Shown here piece after piece: positions 11,310 through 23,870 of a stretch of DNA of 64,000 nt. Within the stretch, counting starts at the first letter, position 1. The number at the start of each line of letters is the position of its first letter. The stretch is taken from assembly GCA_009760855.2 (NCBI GenBank), contig WPIO01000337.1, positions 1 to 64,000 of the forward strand, in the 5' to 3' direction. Position numbers and translations under genes: made by a program. Origin of the DNA: Cristatella mucedo. Its lineage: Eukaryota; Bryozoa; Phylactolaemata; Cristatellidae. Under the pieces are notes generated by a model. That model was given only the letters and a program-made list of their open reading frames with translations, made no database searches and was not told the DNA's origin.

Positions 11310-12210
11310 TGGTATCGGTTTTCCTGAACTTAAAAGTGCTGTGTGATGCAAAGGTACCCGTGCAAAGTTCTATTAGCTACCTCGAATTCACGAGTGCGAT
11401 TGGACTGTGTGCAAAATTTCTAGCCCAACAACCTTTTTGTGGCTTACAAGCAATAAGGACGAGCCGGACATGAATTTTCTAGATAGCTTCGTAGTAAGTG
11501 TTCACAGTAGGTTACCAGCGACTAATATTTCAATGTAAACATGCATACCCTGCGCATGTCAGTAATAACCGTGGTATACTTGTTTATTGAGCATGCTGCC
11601 ACTAAACGTTCGATTGTACTTCCATTGCAGCAGCTGGAAAGTGTCTAGAAAAACATTGAGTTATCTGAGGGCTTGACATGAAATGTATTATTATTAGTAT
11701 TGTTATCATTATTATAATAGACCACGTGCGAGTTTTTATCGATCTTAGGATAGGCAGTTTGCTAAGCATTTTGAAATCTCTTCTTGAACCAACTACTAAA
11801 GGTGTGGCCTTCAAAATCGGGTTGTTTCCAGGTAGAGATCGTTGACAGCTATAGAGTTAGCATATTTTTCATAGATCCTTGCTTGACATATATGTCAGCT
11901 ACTTTCTCTCTACTTGAACAGGAGAAGCACAACAGTTCATCTCGATAATAAAATCGACCACAGTGCGAATAGTTACACACTTAATCTTTATTATTTAGAT
12001 TATTTTACACTCGTTGCAAGACAGTTATAAGCTTGGTTAAGGCGAATGCTGTATCATGCTTAAAAAATAATATTATGTGTTTGAACCAACGTGGAATGCA
12101 AGAAACAAGTCATTCAGTACCAATCTTAACTAATACCTATTGCCGGCTACGTATACACATACCACAAAATATTCGAATGCCCGCCACCCGATACTTAGTT
12201 GTCATTAAAG
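11310..12210 (+). repeat. ~0.9-kb intron duplicate (partner 23871-24785)
   Basis: Collinear with 23871-24785: CTGAACTT..AAGTGCTG, GATTGGACTGTGTGC, GTATTGTTATC-like and AAGAAACAAGTCATTCAG blocks recur in order. The first 200 bases also resemble the unit A intron at 1610-1800. Both copies contain the same old plus-strand LINE A tail (11540-11715 here), so that insertion predates the duplication. Confidence 0.8.
11540..11715 (+). mobile_element. LINE family A, old 3' tail
   Basis: Diverged 3' segment: GCATGCTGCCACTAAAC, GTGTCTAGAAAAACATTGAG, and terminal ATTATTATTAG. It has a duplicate at 24098-24290. Confidence 0.7.
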
Positions 12211-13170
12211 AATAATAATAATAATTATAATGCACTTGATAAAGCACCCTTAGAGAACTCAATCTCTCTCTAGGCGCTTTACATTTGATGTAAAGAAAAA
12301 TATAATTGAATGGTGAGTAAAGTCATGCTTGAAAAACAAACAAAACGAATAATATGGTTAGGGGTGACATGCACAGGGTCAGCATGCCAAAGTGGTTAGT
12401 GGCAGCATGCACAGTGTCAGCACTCATAATCACGTGAAGGACGAATCGCAGGGACTTGCTAAATGCTGTCCTAAATAGGTGTGTTCTAAGTTCTTTTTAA
12501 ATGTGGTCAGGTCAGGGGATGTTCTGACACAGGTCGGGAGGGACTTCCAGGCTTTGGGAGCATACGAAGTAAATTCACGGTCTCCGAAGGATTTGATGTT
12601 TGTACGAGGTATTTATAGATTGTTTGATCTTGAAAAGCGGGTGGTATGATGCTTGGCCTGATGGGGGAGTATGTCTGAGAGATAGGGTACAGCCAAAGAA
12701 TGAAGGGACCTAAAAGTGAGCGACAAAACCTTGAAGTCAATCCGTTGCTTGACTGGTAGCCAGTGCAGGTCGGCGAGAAGTGGTGTAATGCTGCAACTGC
12801 AACTATCATGACAGACAAGGCTAGCTGCAGAGTTGGCACCAGCTGCAATCGCCTGATCGCACATGCTGGTGGGCTAGTAAACAGGGAGTTGCAGAAGTCA
12901 AGAAGGGATGCCACGAATGCATGGACCAACATGGGCATCATATCCTTATATAAAGAAGACCAAATTTAAGCAATGTTATGAACCATAGGAGGATTTGACT
13001 GTGGAGCTGATATGGCCGTCTAACGAGAGGTCGCTTTGGAATATGACACCTAGATTTCGAGCTGATGGAACAGGAGATACGGTGGAAGGGCCAATTTTGA
13101 GAGTCAGCCTTTCAGATTTGTGAATCATACTGTGTTTGCCCATAATTAGTAAGTTAGTTGTATCATCGTT
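12211..13170 (-). mobile_element. LINE family A, RT C-terminal fragment
   Basis: The 3' (AAT)n lies at the left end (12211). Coding fragments at 12507-12941 and 12613-12864 are in different frames, so the copy is frameshifted. It ends at the RT position TATCATCGTT and abuts a plus-strand copy head to head. Confidence 0.85.
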
Positions 13171-13179
13171 GTGATCATC

Positions 13180-14426
13180 AGAGTGTTGACGTGAATGGAC
13201 AAAGATCATCTGAAGTACCTCTAAAATATGGAGTACCTCAGGGCTCTGTGCTAGGTCCGGTCCTTTTCACCGTTTATACTCTCCCTCTCGCTGATGTGAT
13301 TGCCAAGCACAATCTAGGCTTTCACTTCTATGCGGATGACACTCAGTTGTACCTTTGCTTTGATCCCTCCCAGCCTTCGAGCACCTCAAATTCTCTCAAC
13401 TCACTTGCTGCATGCATTGATGACATCCGATCATAGATGGCAGCAAATTTTCTAAAACTAAACGATGATATAACTAACTTACTAGTTATGGGCAAACCTA
13501 GTGTTATTCAGAAATTGGAAAGGCTGACTTTCAAAATTGGCTCTGCCAGCATATCTCCAGTTGCATCAGCTCGAAATCTAGGTGTCATATTCCAAAGCGA
13601 CCTCTCGTTAGACGACCACATCAGCTCCACAGTCAAATCAGCCTATTTTCAGCTTCATAACATTGCTAAAATTAGGGCTTGTTTAGATAAGGATACCACG
13701 TCCAAGTTGGTCCATGCATTCGTGACATCTCGTCTCGACTTCTGCAACTCACTGCTTACTGGCCTACCAGCATGTGCGATCAGGCTATTGCAGCTGGTGC
13801 AAAACTCTGCAGCTAGGCTTGTCTGTCGTGAGCGTCGCAGTTGCCACATTACTCCACTTCTCGCCGACCTGCACTGGTTACCAGTCAAGCAACGGATTGA
13901 CTTCAAGGTTTTGTCGCTCACTTTTAGGTCTCTTCATTCTATGGCTCCAGCCTATCTTTCAGAGATACTACCCCATCAGGCAAAGCATCGTACCACTCGC
14001 TTTTCGGAATCCAACAGTCTAGAAATACCTCGTACAAACCTTAAATCCTTTGGAGACCGTGCATTTAGCTCGTATGCTCCCACAGCCTGGAACTCCCTCC
14101 CGACCTGCATCAGAACATCCCCTGACCTGACCACATTTAAAAGAAACTTAAAAACATACCTATTTAGGACAGCATTTAGTGGGTCCTTGTGATTCGTCCT
14201 CGATGTGCTTATGCGTGCTGACACTGTTCATGCTGCCACTAACCACATTTGCATGCTGACCCAGTGCATGTAACCCCTAACCATGTTATAAATTTTGTTT
14301 GTTTTTCAAGCATGATTTTACTTACTATTCTATTGCGTATCACTTTGCAGCAAATGTAAAGCGCCTAGAAAGAGATTAAGTTCTCTGAGGGCGCTTTATC
14401 AAGTGCAATATTATTATTATTATTAT
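13180..14426 (+). mobile_element. LINE family A, best-preserved RT copy
   Basis: This plus-strand copy starts inside the RT domain. The first frame (to 13436) has GVPQGSVLGPVLFTVY and the catalytic [13 protein letters not shown] single TAG at 13434-13436 stands where other copies have a Trp codon before MAANFLKLNDD. The frame then continues to TGA at 14190-14192 with LHWLPVKQRIDFK and RTAFSGSL at the C terminus. About 230 bp of 3' UTR follow, then the hairpin and (ATT)n. It lacks an endonuclease and the first half of RT. Apart from one stop it is open, so it is among the youngest copies here. Confidence 0.9.
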
Positions 14427-14940
14427 CGTTCAGTTTTATAAAATTTGCTGCCATCCATGTGCGGATGTCGTCGATACATGCAGCAAGTGAGTTAAGAGAA
14501 TTTGAGGTGGTCGAAGGCTGGGATGGATCAAAGAAAAGGTACAACTGAGTGTCATCCGCATAGAAGTGAAACCTAGATTGTGCTTGGCCATCACATCAGT
14601 AAGAGGAAGAGCATACACCGTGAAAAGAACCGGACCTAGCACGGAGCCCTGAGGTACCCTATATTTCAGAGGTACCCCAGATGATCTTTGTCCTTTCACG
14701 TCAATACTCAGGAGTCTCCCACTGAGATAGGACCTGAGCCACTGCTGAGCAGTGCCAGTGATGCCCAGGTGAGTTCGGAGGCACTCTAAATGAACTCTGT
14801 GATCGATGTTATCAAAACCTGCCGAAAGATTGAGCAAAACAAGCAGAGACACTCTACCCATGTCTGCATTCCTTTGTAGGTCGTTTTATACCCTAAGTGA
14901 TGCTGACTCTGTGGAGTGATTAGCTCTAAAGCCAGACTGG
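14427..14940 (-). mobile_element. LINE family A, RT core fragment without tail
   Basis: Reading the minus strand from 14940, it encodes QSGFRANHSTESASL, LVLLNLSAGFDNIDH and VPQGSVLGPVLFTVYALPL, the RT fingers and palm motifs. It ends at the LNDD position without a 3' tail. A frameshift precedes the YADD region. It abuts the (ATT)n of the preceding plus copy, giving an inverted junction. Confidence 0.85.
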
Positions 14941-16617
14941 AATAAATGGAATGCTGATGGAATAAATGCTGAAATAAATGGAATAAGTTCTGATATAAAT
15001 GCAATGCTAATAAATTCCCAGTCGCTTAGCCTGCCAGGCGGTTGTGACGTGATTTAGTTAAACACATTGTTGTATTGACAACAGCCTTATTTAATTTTGC
15101 CTTGCGACCTACAGCTGTAAGAAATGTTAAAATAAAATAATCGCTTTTGGACTGCTTTAATAACCCGTAAGTCGTTGTCAAGGGAACGTTTTATTTTAAA
15201 AAGACTTCCTGCTGACACGCACGGCATACCGATCGTACTATTAGGTTTGCAAAAAATTGACGGACCATATGGCTTGGACGTTAACAGCATGTAACCTACA
15301 GTTGATCTTGTATACAGTAAATATAGACTGCTATTATGTCAATGTCAACAATAATAGTCACATTTATTTACTCACCGATTACATTGACCTAGACGTTTGT
15401 TTTATTTGGGTCGTATTAAAAGCCTCATTTAAGTTGATAAAGGATAGAAAGAAAGTATTCAAGTGAGACACAAAATTCTTTGCTGATTACGTTACAGCTT
15501 GTAGCCAAGGAAAGGCTGCGTTTTCACCAAGATTTCAGTTTTAACATGCCATAAAAGCTTAAAGGATTCGGACGTCTAATTGTCTAATAGCATATGAGCT
15601 GATGTTTCAAGCCAGCTAAACTACGTGTTAGCTTAACTAAATATGCCGTGTCATGTAATATTTTGATACTAGTGACGAGACCCTTCCTACGTGCGGATGT
15701 GTCAAGTCTTGTCTGTTCTTGAATTATTACACAAACGTTTTGCCGGACCCAGCTGCTGTTGTTTCTAGTAGCTAAATAGCACGTCTACTAAATCTTTCAG
15801 AGCCGTCAGTAAGCCGAATCAGCTACTGTAGTAGGGCGTTCGGCTGAACCTATTTTTCAATTATCATCAATGGCAGCACACCAGTCTATTCCTAGTACCA
15901 CTTAAATAGACAATAGTAATAAAATCGTTAGCTTAATCTCGCAGTTGGGACACTTCAATACTCGTTTGAGGTGGTTAAAAGGCAATGGTAAGTCACTGGT
16001 GGTACATCACCCTTCAAAAACTAAACGTCCGTCAAGCTTTCTTTTTCGTAGTGATACAAGAAACTAGATATTAGGTGGAAATGGTTAATCCCACTTATTG
16101 ATTGTACACAATTTCATACTTGCCAATGCTAAGCTAAAATATAATTACACAGACGGCTTTACTAAGTCTAGTGTTATTCGGCACGCATGTAATATTAGAA
16201 CTTTCGGATTTGCACTTTCAACTACGGCGTTTGATAAGCCAAGAAGAATGTATCTTCTCGGGTAATTGAGGGACCGCAATAGAATGCAGTTAATACTTCG
16301 TCCTTTGTGGTTTCACTTTAAACCACACAGGCCCTTGTTGAGTTAGTTATACGGCAATCGTTTTCAGGTGGCACTTACTTTTCTAAATAGTGACAAAAAT
16401 CGCTAGAAAAGGCAACTGCACTACTGGTAACAGTGTTAGGTAATTCACTGTCCCCATCGTGTCATCTTAGGTATTCAGCGTGAATGCAGCATGGCTCTTT
16501 TAAAGCTGAGGTAAAGGACTTGAGCTATTAGTCTAGTGCAACCTATTGGTGTTTTGTATAGGACAGGTTTCTCATTCCCACAAGTACTTTTTGGATTGGA
16601 ATACAATCAGTTCAAGA
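14941..16617 (+). repeat. Tandem unit C, 3' half
   Basis: Matches unit A from about 2190 to its end (AATAAATGGAATGCT, CCCAGTCGCTTAGCCTGCC, then the AAAAGGCAATGGTAAGT and GGTATTCAG blocks). The 5' half, including any LRR exon, is missing and LINE copies stand in its place. A small local AATAAATG repeat marks the junction at 14941-15004. Confidence 0.85.
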
Positions 16618-17395
16618 GATCGTTCAGAAGCTTTAGCGAAGAACAGCGATGACTAAAGAAAACCGTGTGCTGGAGCATTGCTTAAGGCTCATTGTAATTC
16701 TTCTGTAAGCATTCCATAACAGTGCCATGGAGTGTTTCGTCAGTCTTCGCAGGAAGTTCGTAGCACACAGGTCGCTCAATTTTACCGAGTTAGGTCACCT
16801 CGATAAAATAATCTTTCTTAATATTTCTTTGCTGCCAGCCGTTTTTTGGTGAACTGCAATTTAAATCGATGCGACAGCACACGTTGTAGTTCTTTCCTAT
16901 CTACAGCTAATGGGCAACTAAACCTCGTAAATCTGTCAACTGACACTGCCACTTTAGATGGCTGTGTGATCTTAAAGGTGCAGCGAAAATGCTCAAGTAT
17001 CCTACGTCTTTTAATGATTCTTGCTCATCAAATTAAAGCATGAACTGGTGTTATGTTTTGCTATTTTTAATAATGGTTTTTGCTCGGTTAAAGATTTTTC
17101 ACAAGCTTAGAAAGTCAAAGTGTTTTTTTAAGCCTCTGGGTGGAGCTTCAGCTATGCCACTTGCTATTTCTCTTGCATTACCGCCGTCTAAGTAAGAACT
17201 GGTTTATTATCATCATTTGACTGGATCGATCGATCGTTCACTAGCGATTTAGGTAAAAGTTAGGCCAAGACGAACAGTATGTCGTGTGCCTGGTACTTAC
17301 CTGTAACGAGAAATAGGCCATACTCTCTTTGAAGACAGTTGGATAATAAGCGTGAGCGTTTATACTATTGCATCGCTTTTCCTTTTATTCTGTAG

Positions 17396-17536
17396 CTGGA
17401 GCTGCTCGATATCAGCTCCAACCACAAGCTCAAAACTCTTCCTCCATCCATATGCCAGCTGCATGCACTGAAGAAGCTGGACGTTTCTAAGTGTGGTCTA
17501 AATATATTGCCCGATGACTGGGAAGGCATGAAGGAG
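17396..17536 (+). CDS. LRR exon of ROCO gene, unit D (two leucine-rich repeats)
   Basis: A 141-nt phase 0/0 exon between acceptor ATTCTGTAG (ends 17395) and donor GTAAAC (17537). It encodes LELLDISSNHKL, KTLPPSICQLHA, LKKLDVSKCGLN and ILPDDWEGMKE. The length, phase and LRR register equal those of the exons in units A and B. The next exon in frame is at 27788. Relative to A and B the changes again concentrate at variable LRR positions (Y/S, E/H, E/K, S/L/P, H/K, G/D). Confidence 0.85.
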
Positions 17537-18436
17537 GTAAACCTAAATTAAAAGTTGAAAAGCTCGGATTTTTTAAACGTCCTAAATATTTTGAATTCCT
17601 TTTCCTTGTAAGTCGTGTGCTCTCAGAGGCCGTGGCAGCGTAGTATGAACGATGGTCTTTAATTAAAAAGAATTGTTGTAGTGACGGCTCATGTCCTTTC
17701 TTTTACTCGGTCACATACATTTGTTGAAACGACTAAAACGAGAAAACAACGTTGTGGTACTGGGTCCCTTAACCATCGTCGTTAGCAAGGTACTTTCTTA
17801 TAGCGTTCCCAATTGTGACTTGGTATGCACACACGGTATTGTTTTGTGTAATTTGCAATTAAAGCATGCCACTAGCTCTTAGGTTGACAACGTACAACGA
17901 TTAGTCACGCTTTCGCTCGATACGGTACGTTTAGGAGCTTTTATTGTTAACATCATTTGAATTCGCTTTTGTCTGAATGACAAGCCCAGAGTTGATTGTT
18001 GACTCTATGTAAAAAGAAAAGGAGCATAATTAGTACGCGAGCAAGATGAACCGTAGATTCATATGGCACGTGATATCCTCCTTCGATACCGTTGTACTTG
18101 TTGAATTATTAAAGAGAGCTGTTTTGAAAGAACCACTGAATCAAAATACTTAACGTGCCGTAATAAAGAGCCTGCTTACAGGCGACTTTGACAGGCGTTA
18201 AGGCTGTGCAGATGTTCAGTTTGGCTGAATTAGAGGTGCTAGAAGATGCGACGGTATCGGAAATTGGTTCTAGCATTGATCAAACAGTTAGTACTTGAAA
18301 TAGTACGCCCAGAAATTACTAGCCTAGTGGTCTTATCGTTTGTTAAATGCATCTAGGATAATCGGAAGTGAATAAATTTCTGGCTACTCTTAGTGGGTGT
18401 TCTAAGCTGGTTGCGAATTGGCTTGAACTGGTGTAT

Positions 18437-18929
18437 ATTTCAAAAGCTTCATTCAGAAGACTGCCTCTACAGCTAGCCATCACATCCGATCCCTATCCAA
18501 GATTAGAAGCTGTCTCCCACAGTGGTTTGTAAAAACTTTAACTAGCTCTTTAGTTCTGTCTCGGCTTGATTATTGTAATTCCCTTTTGGCTGGGCTACCA
18601 AAGAAAGCTATTATGCCACTACAGCTGACTATGAATATGGCTGCAAGGCTGGTCTTCAAGTCCCAGCGGTTTGAGCACGTGTCACCTTCGCTGAAAGAGC
18701 TAGGATGGTTGCCGGTTGAGCAAAGGATACAGAGCAAAGTGCTTACGCCGACCCACAAGGCCCGCCACGGCTTGGCTTCTTCGTACCTAGCTGAACTGCT
18801 GCATTAGTTTGAGCCTGTTCGAGCCCTCAGGTCCTGTGTGGACAATAAGTTAGCTGTCCCATTCCTCCGATTAAAGACAGTTGGCAACAAAAGCTTTAGC
18901 TCTGAACGTCCTAGATACATTACATTAAA
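18437..18929 (+). mobile_element. LINE family B, internally deleted insertion
   Basis: Encodes the RT C-terminal region in broken frames (RLDYCNSLLAGLPKKA, ELGWLPVEQRIQSK, HKARHGLASSYLAELL). It then jumps over the last coding part to the terminal GATACATTACATTA tail. It is inserted in unit D only. Confidence 0.8.
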
Positions 18930-20917
18930 CATGCTGCACTACATTTACGTTTGATTCAAGGCCGACAACTAGTGGTTGTTTGGATTTTGAAAATGCATGC
19001 TTGTTTCGAATCACTTGGTAAATATTCGAGTGGCATCAAACCCTGTATTTCGTTTGGTTAGTAGCCAACGCTAGTAAATCCGTAAGGGTATACGCTCCTG
19101 TCCTATTCACTTGCAGGACATTTAGCTGAGTGGTTTTGCGTTTACCGGCTCAAACGGTGTGACAGCTGCAACTTTACAGCTACTTGCTAGGAAAACACGC
19201 TGGTTGCATGTGGGAACCGTTAGTGATCGTAACAGCGAAATCGTTACCTTAGCTTATTGAATAATCCTGTCTATCCCCCGAAGCTAATTGAATAAATGGA
19301 ATGATGATAATTGCCTAATCATGTAGCCTGTCAGGATGTGGTGATGTCATTCAAACGAAGTATTTCCAGTGTGGAAAATTGTTGTAGTGACAACAGCTTC
19401 ATTCAATCTTGCTTGCGAACTACAGCTGTCCGAAACAGTAGAATAAAATAATTATTTTTGCATTGCTTTAATCACCTGCGCTTCGTGTAAAGGGAACGTT
19501 TAATTAAATAATACTTCCTGCTGGCACGCACCGTGTACAGATCGTACTATTATGTTTAGCAAAAAATTGAAGGATCATATGGCTTTGACGTTAACAGTGT
19601 GTAACGTACAGTTGATCTTTTAGATCTCAAATATAGGCTATTATTTTAATGTTGTCAGCAGCAATAGTGACGTGTATTTTCTCACAGATTTTATTGAACT
19701 AGACGTACGTCTTAGATGGCTTGTCAAAAAGCTTAATATACGTCGATGCAGGATTGATGGAAAGTGTTTGAGGGACATGCGAAATTCTTTGCTGATTTTG
19801 TTTACTTGTCAACCTATGAAAGGCTGCGATTTCATCGCGATTTCAGTTTTATATGCCGTAAAATCATAAAGGCTTTGGACGTCTAACTGCTTAATAGCGT
19901 ATGAGCAGATGTGTTAGGCTGGAAAAAATCCGTCATAGTATTAGGTAAATATGCGGCGTGTAATTACCTTTCAATCCTAGAGAAGAGACCCTTACTTCGT
20001 AAGGATTTTTTAAATCTTGTATTTTCTTGAATTAGTAGATACATGTTTTTCCGGCATCATCTGCTGTTTACAAGTAGGTAAATAGCAGGTGGACGAAACC
20101 TCTTACGGCCGTCCGGAAGCCGCGTTAGCGACTCTCGTAGGGCGTTCGGCTGAGCGTCTTTTTCAATTATAGGCAATGGAGACACACGTGTTTTCTTGGC
20201 TACATGTAAATAGATAATAATAATATAATATTGAGCTTGATCTCGTAGTTAGGACGCTTCAATACTTGGAGATGGTTAAAAGACAATGGTAAGTGACCGG
20301 CGGTAAGTCAAATTAAAAAAGTAAACATTCGTCACGCTTTTACTTCCGTGGTGGTACAATAAACTAGATATTGGTTGAAAATGGTTAATCACACTTATTT
20401 ATCCTACATAATCAAATACTTGCTAATGCAAAGCTCAAATATGATTACATAGACGGCGTTACTAAGTTAAGAGTTATTCAGCCCGCTGTAATATTAGAAC
20501 TTTCGGTCTTTCACTTTCAACTATGGCGTTTGATCTGCCAAGAAGAATGTTTCTTCTTGGGTAATTGAGGGACCGCCAAAGCATGCCATAACTTGTTCGT
20601 GCAAGTTGGTTTCACTGTACCGCACACAGGTTCATGTTGACTTTAGTATTATGGTGATCGTTTTTAGGTAGCTCCTAATGTTACAAATAGCGACTGAAAT
20701 CGCTAATAAAGACAACCGTACTACTGGTAACGATGTTACATAATTCAGTGTCCCCATCTTGTCATCATAAGTATTCAGTGTAAATGCAGCATTGCTCTTT
20801 TGATGAAGAGGTCACGGACTGGAGCTATTGGATTAATGCAACCTATTGGCGTTGTGTTTAGGACTGTTGACTCATTCCCACGTGTACTTTTTGGACTTGA
20901 ACGCAGTAAATTCCAAA

Positions 20918-21468
20918 GGTCGTTCAGAAGCTCCAGCGAAGAATCGCGTTGCCAGAAGTAGACCGTATGCAAGGAGAACTGTTTTTGGTGCTTTATAATA
21001 CTCCTGTAACCATTCCATAAAAGTGACACGGAACGTTTCATTAGCCTTTGCAGGAAGTTTGTAGTACACAGGTCGCCAAATTTTCCCGAGTTGTGCCTAC
21101 TCGAAAAAATAATTTTGCATAAGATTTCTCTGCTTCCAGCCGTTTTTGGTGAACTGTAATTTAAATGGACGCAGTTAGCACACGTCGTAGTGCGTTTCTA
21201 CCCCAGCTGATGGACCACTGAACCTATATACCTGTCTACTGGTAGTACTGCGTTACAAGGCTTCGCGATCTTCAAGATGCAGCAGCAATGCTCAAGCACC
21301 CAACAGCTTTTTATCGATTCTTACTGATCTAATCGACGCTTACACTGGCGTCATGTTTCGCAATTTTAATTACGGCTTGTCCTTGGCCTGCGATTTCTGG
21401 CAACCGTTGAAAGTCCTAATGTATTTTTAGTGAGTGTGTGGATCTTCAGTTATGCCACTTGCTATTTT
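20918..21468 (+). repeat. Tandem unit E, truncated
   Basis: Matches the first ~570 bases of unit A, ending at TATGCCACTTGCTATTTTTAA, where the LINE B tail begins. The expected LRR exon ~220 bases further on is absent. Sequence resembling unit A from ~1610 resumes beyond the LINE at 23871. Confidence 0.8.
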
Positions 21469-22792
21469 TAATATAATGTAATGTAGTGTTTCTCTGTATG
21501 TAACTCTACAAAGTCATTAAGACCATGTGGGTGTTACGTAAGAGTGTTTGTATAGCACAATCACAGCCTAAGTGGCTTTCGGTACGCATTCGGTAGCCGG
21601 CGGACTTCATCTCACGCAACAAAGAGAAAGTGAGAAGCATAGCTGAGTCAGGAGGACAGTTGAGGTAGTGAGTAGCATGGAAGTAGCAGCTCAGGACCGC
21701 TGAAAAGTATGAGCCATAGTCGGCAGTAGGAGAATATTTGTCGTTGCGTAAGAGTTGTGGAAGCGAGTTCCATAGTCTAGGACCTGCAGTACAAAAGCTT
21801 CGGTCGCCAACTGTCTTTAAGCGGAGGAATAGGACAGCTAATTTCCTATGAGCAGCAGTTCGGTTTTATCATCATTTTCGACTTCCAGGCTCAAATATTG
21901 GCAAGGCAACCATTCAGTTTCTCAGTTGCGGCAGCAGACTCCGACGGTTTGAATGACAAATTCAACTGAGTATCGTCAGCATAGAAGTGATATTCTATTC
22001 CATGGGCCTTAATCACTTTACCCAGAGATAGCGTATCAATGGAGAACAGCAATGGACCAAGTGCAGACCCTTAAGGGACTCCACAGTTGACCCTTCTCGT
22101 GTGTGAGACCTGACCTCCACACGACACGGATTAAACACGATCAGACAAGTATGACATAAACCATGCCAGTGCTTCGTCTGCCAGACCGATCGTTGTTCTC
22201 AATCGTTACAGCAGAACTTCGTTATCAACGGTATCGAAGGCAGCAAACAGATCTAGCAGAGCTAGGACAGTGACATCCCCGTCGTCGTTGCCACGTAGAA
22301 TGTCATTGTTAACACGGAGGAGAGCAGTTTCAGTAGAGTGCTGCCTCTTGAACCCTGATTTAAATGTTTCTGACATTCCATTATTATCAATATGTTCGAC
22401 CAGCTGGTTAGCAATGATTTTTTCAAGAATCTTTGATAAGAAAGGAAGAAGGGAAACTGGGCGATAGTTTGCAGGGACCTTTGTGTCTAATCCAGACTTT
22501 TTAAGAATGGGTCTAACAATTGCGGATTTGAACGACTTTGGGACAAACCCTATTCCCAAAGAAGCATACACATCTTAGTTATGGCAGGGCTAAGTTGGTC
22601 TGCTAGTGAAGACAACAGAAATGAGGGTATAGGGTTTACAGGAGTCAAGATTTTTTTGCTAGACCTTATTAAGGTAGCCACATCCCATGCAGAAACCTCA
22701 GATAACCTTTTAACGAAGGTCACAGGTTGTGGAACTGCAATTGCTTTATTCGGTAGGGGCTTAATGGAGGCACGAATGTGCACAATTTTTTT
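21469..22792 (-). mobile_element. LINE family B, RT to 3' end (downstream part)
   Basis: Minus-strand element. From its 5' side (right) it encodes HIRASIKPLPNK, then [74 protein letters not shown] and finally GDRSFCTAGPRLWNSLPQLL. Several frame breaks and stops separate these. The 3' end is TTACATTATA-like at 21469. The order of motifs is that of a non-LTR reverse transcriptase. A LINE A copy interrupts it at 22793-23654. Confidence 0.9.
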
Positions 22793-23654
22793 AATAATAA
22801 TAATAATAATAATAATATTGCACTTGATAAAGCGCCCTCAGAGAACTTAATCTCTTTCTAGGCGCTTTACATTTGCTGCAAAGTGATACGCAATAGAATA
22901 GTAAGTAAAATCATGCTTGAAAAACAAACAAAATGAATAACATGGTTAGGGGTTACATGCTCTGGGTCAGCATGCAAATGTGGTTAGTGGCAGCATGAAC
23001 AGTGTCAGCACGCATAAGCACATCGAGGACGAATCACAAATACCCACTAAATGCTGTCCTAAATAGGTATGCTTTTAAGTTTCTTTTAAATGTGGTCAGG
23101 TCAGGGGATGTTCTGATGCAGGTCGGGAGGGAGTTCCAGGCTGTGGGAGCATACGAGCTAAATGCACGGTCTCCAAAGGATTTAAGGTTTGTACGAGGTA
23201 TTTCTAGACTGTTGGATTCCGAAAAGCGAGTGGTACGATGCTTTGCCTGATAGGGTAGTATATCTGAAAGATAGGCTGGAGCCATAGAATGAAGAGACCT
23301 AAAAGTGAGCGACAAAACCTTGAAGTCAATTCGTTGCTTGACTGGTAACCAGTGCAGGTCGGCGAGAAGTGGAGTAATGTGGCAACTGCGACGCTCACGA
23401 CAGACAAGCCTAGCTGCCGAGTTTTGCACCAGCTGCAATCGCCTGATCGCAAAATAGGCTGATTTGACTGTGGAGCTGATGTGGTCGTCTAACGAGAGGT
23501 CGCTTAGGAATATGACACCTAGATTTCGAGCTGATGCAACTGGAGATATGCTGGCAGAGCCAGTTTTGAAAGTCAGCCTTTCCAATGTCTGAATAACACT
23601 AGGTTTGCCCATAACTAGTAAGTTAGTTTTATCATCGTTTAGTTTTAGAAAATT
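22793..23654 (-). mobile_element. LINE family A inserted in LINE B
   Basis: (AAT)n at the left, hairpin, 3' UTR, then the open frame 23034-23612 (192 codons) with LHWLPVKQRIDFK and MGKPSVIQ. An internal deletion at about 23452 fuses AIRRLQLVQ directly to the upstream SAYF segment, removing the RLDFCNSLL part. The frame stays open across the deletion. Confidence 0.9.
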
Positions 23655-23870
23655 CAGGGAGGCTGAAAACTTTTCGGCTGAGCCCTTAATATCTGGGGAG
23701 TCAGACCTAACAGCATCGGCCAGTAAATGGTTTACTGTCTTATAAATCTGTTTACTGTCCGAATAGCCGGAATTCAGCTTTCGTATGAAAAAATAAGCCC
23801 TGGTTTTTTTAAGCTTTCGGATGTAAACTCGAAGGAAATCATTGAAATTGACTGCTAGTGTCTGCTAGTT
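23655..23870 (-). mobile_element. LINE family B, upstream part (between endonuclease and RT)
   Basis: The minus strand reads RKLKKTRAYFFIRKL, then SDSKQIYKTVNHLL and PDIKGSAEKFSASL, the region preceding RT in CR1/L2-like LINEs. It continues the element at 21469-22792 across the LINE A insertion. No endonuclease remains. Confidence 0.75.

Larger units (their letters stand above)
16618..20917 (+). repeat. Tandem unit D
   Basis: Full unit, more diverged from A and B than they are from each other in their 5' halves. It contains the LRR exon 17396-17536 and a LINE B insertion at 18437-18929 that interrupts GGTGTA..ATGCTGCAC, a stretch continuous in unit A. Confidence 0.9.

Noticed and set aside
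12211-14426. Minus plus plus LINE A fragments as one twin-primed insertion
   Set aside because: Each fragment has its own 3' tail and they overlap in RT content, so they are two insertions head to head.
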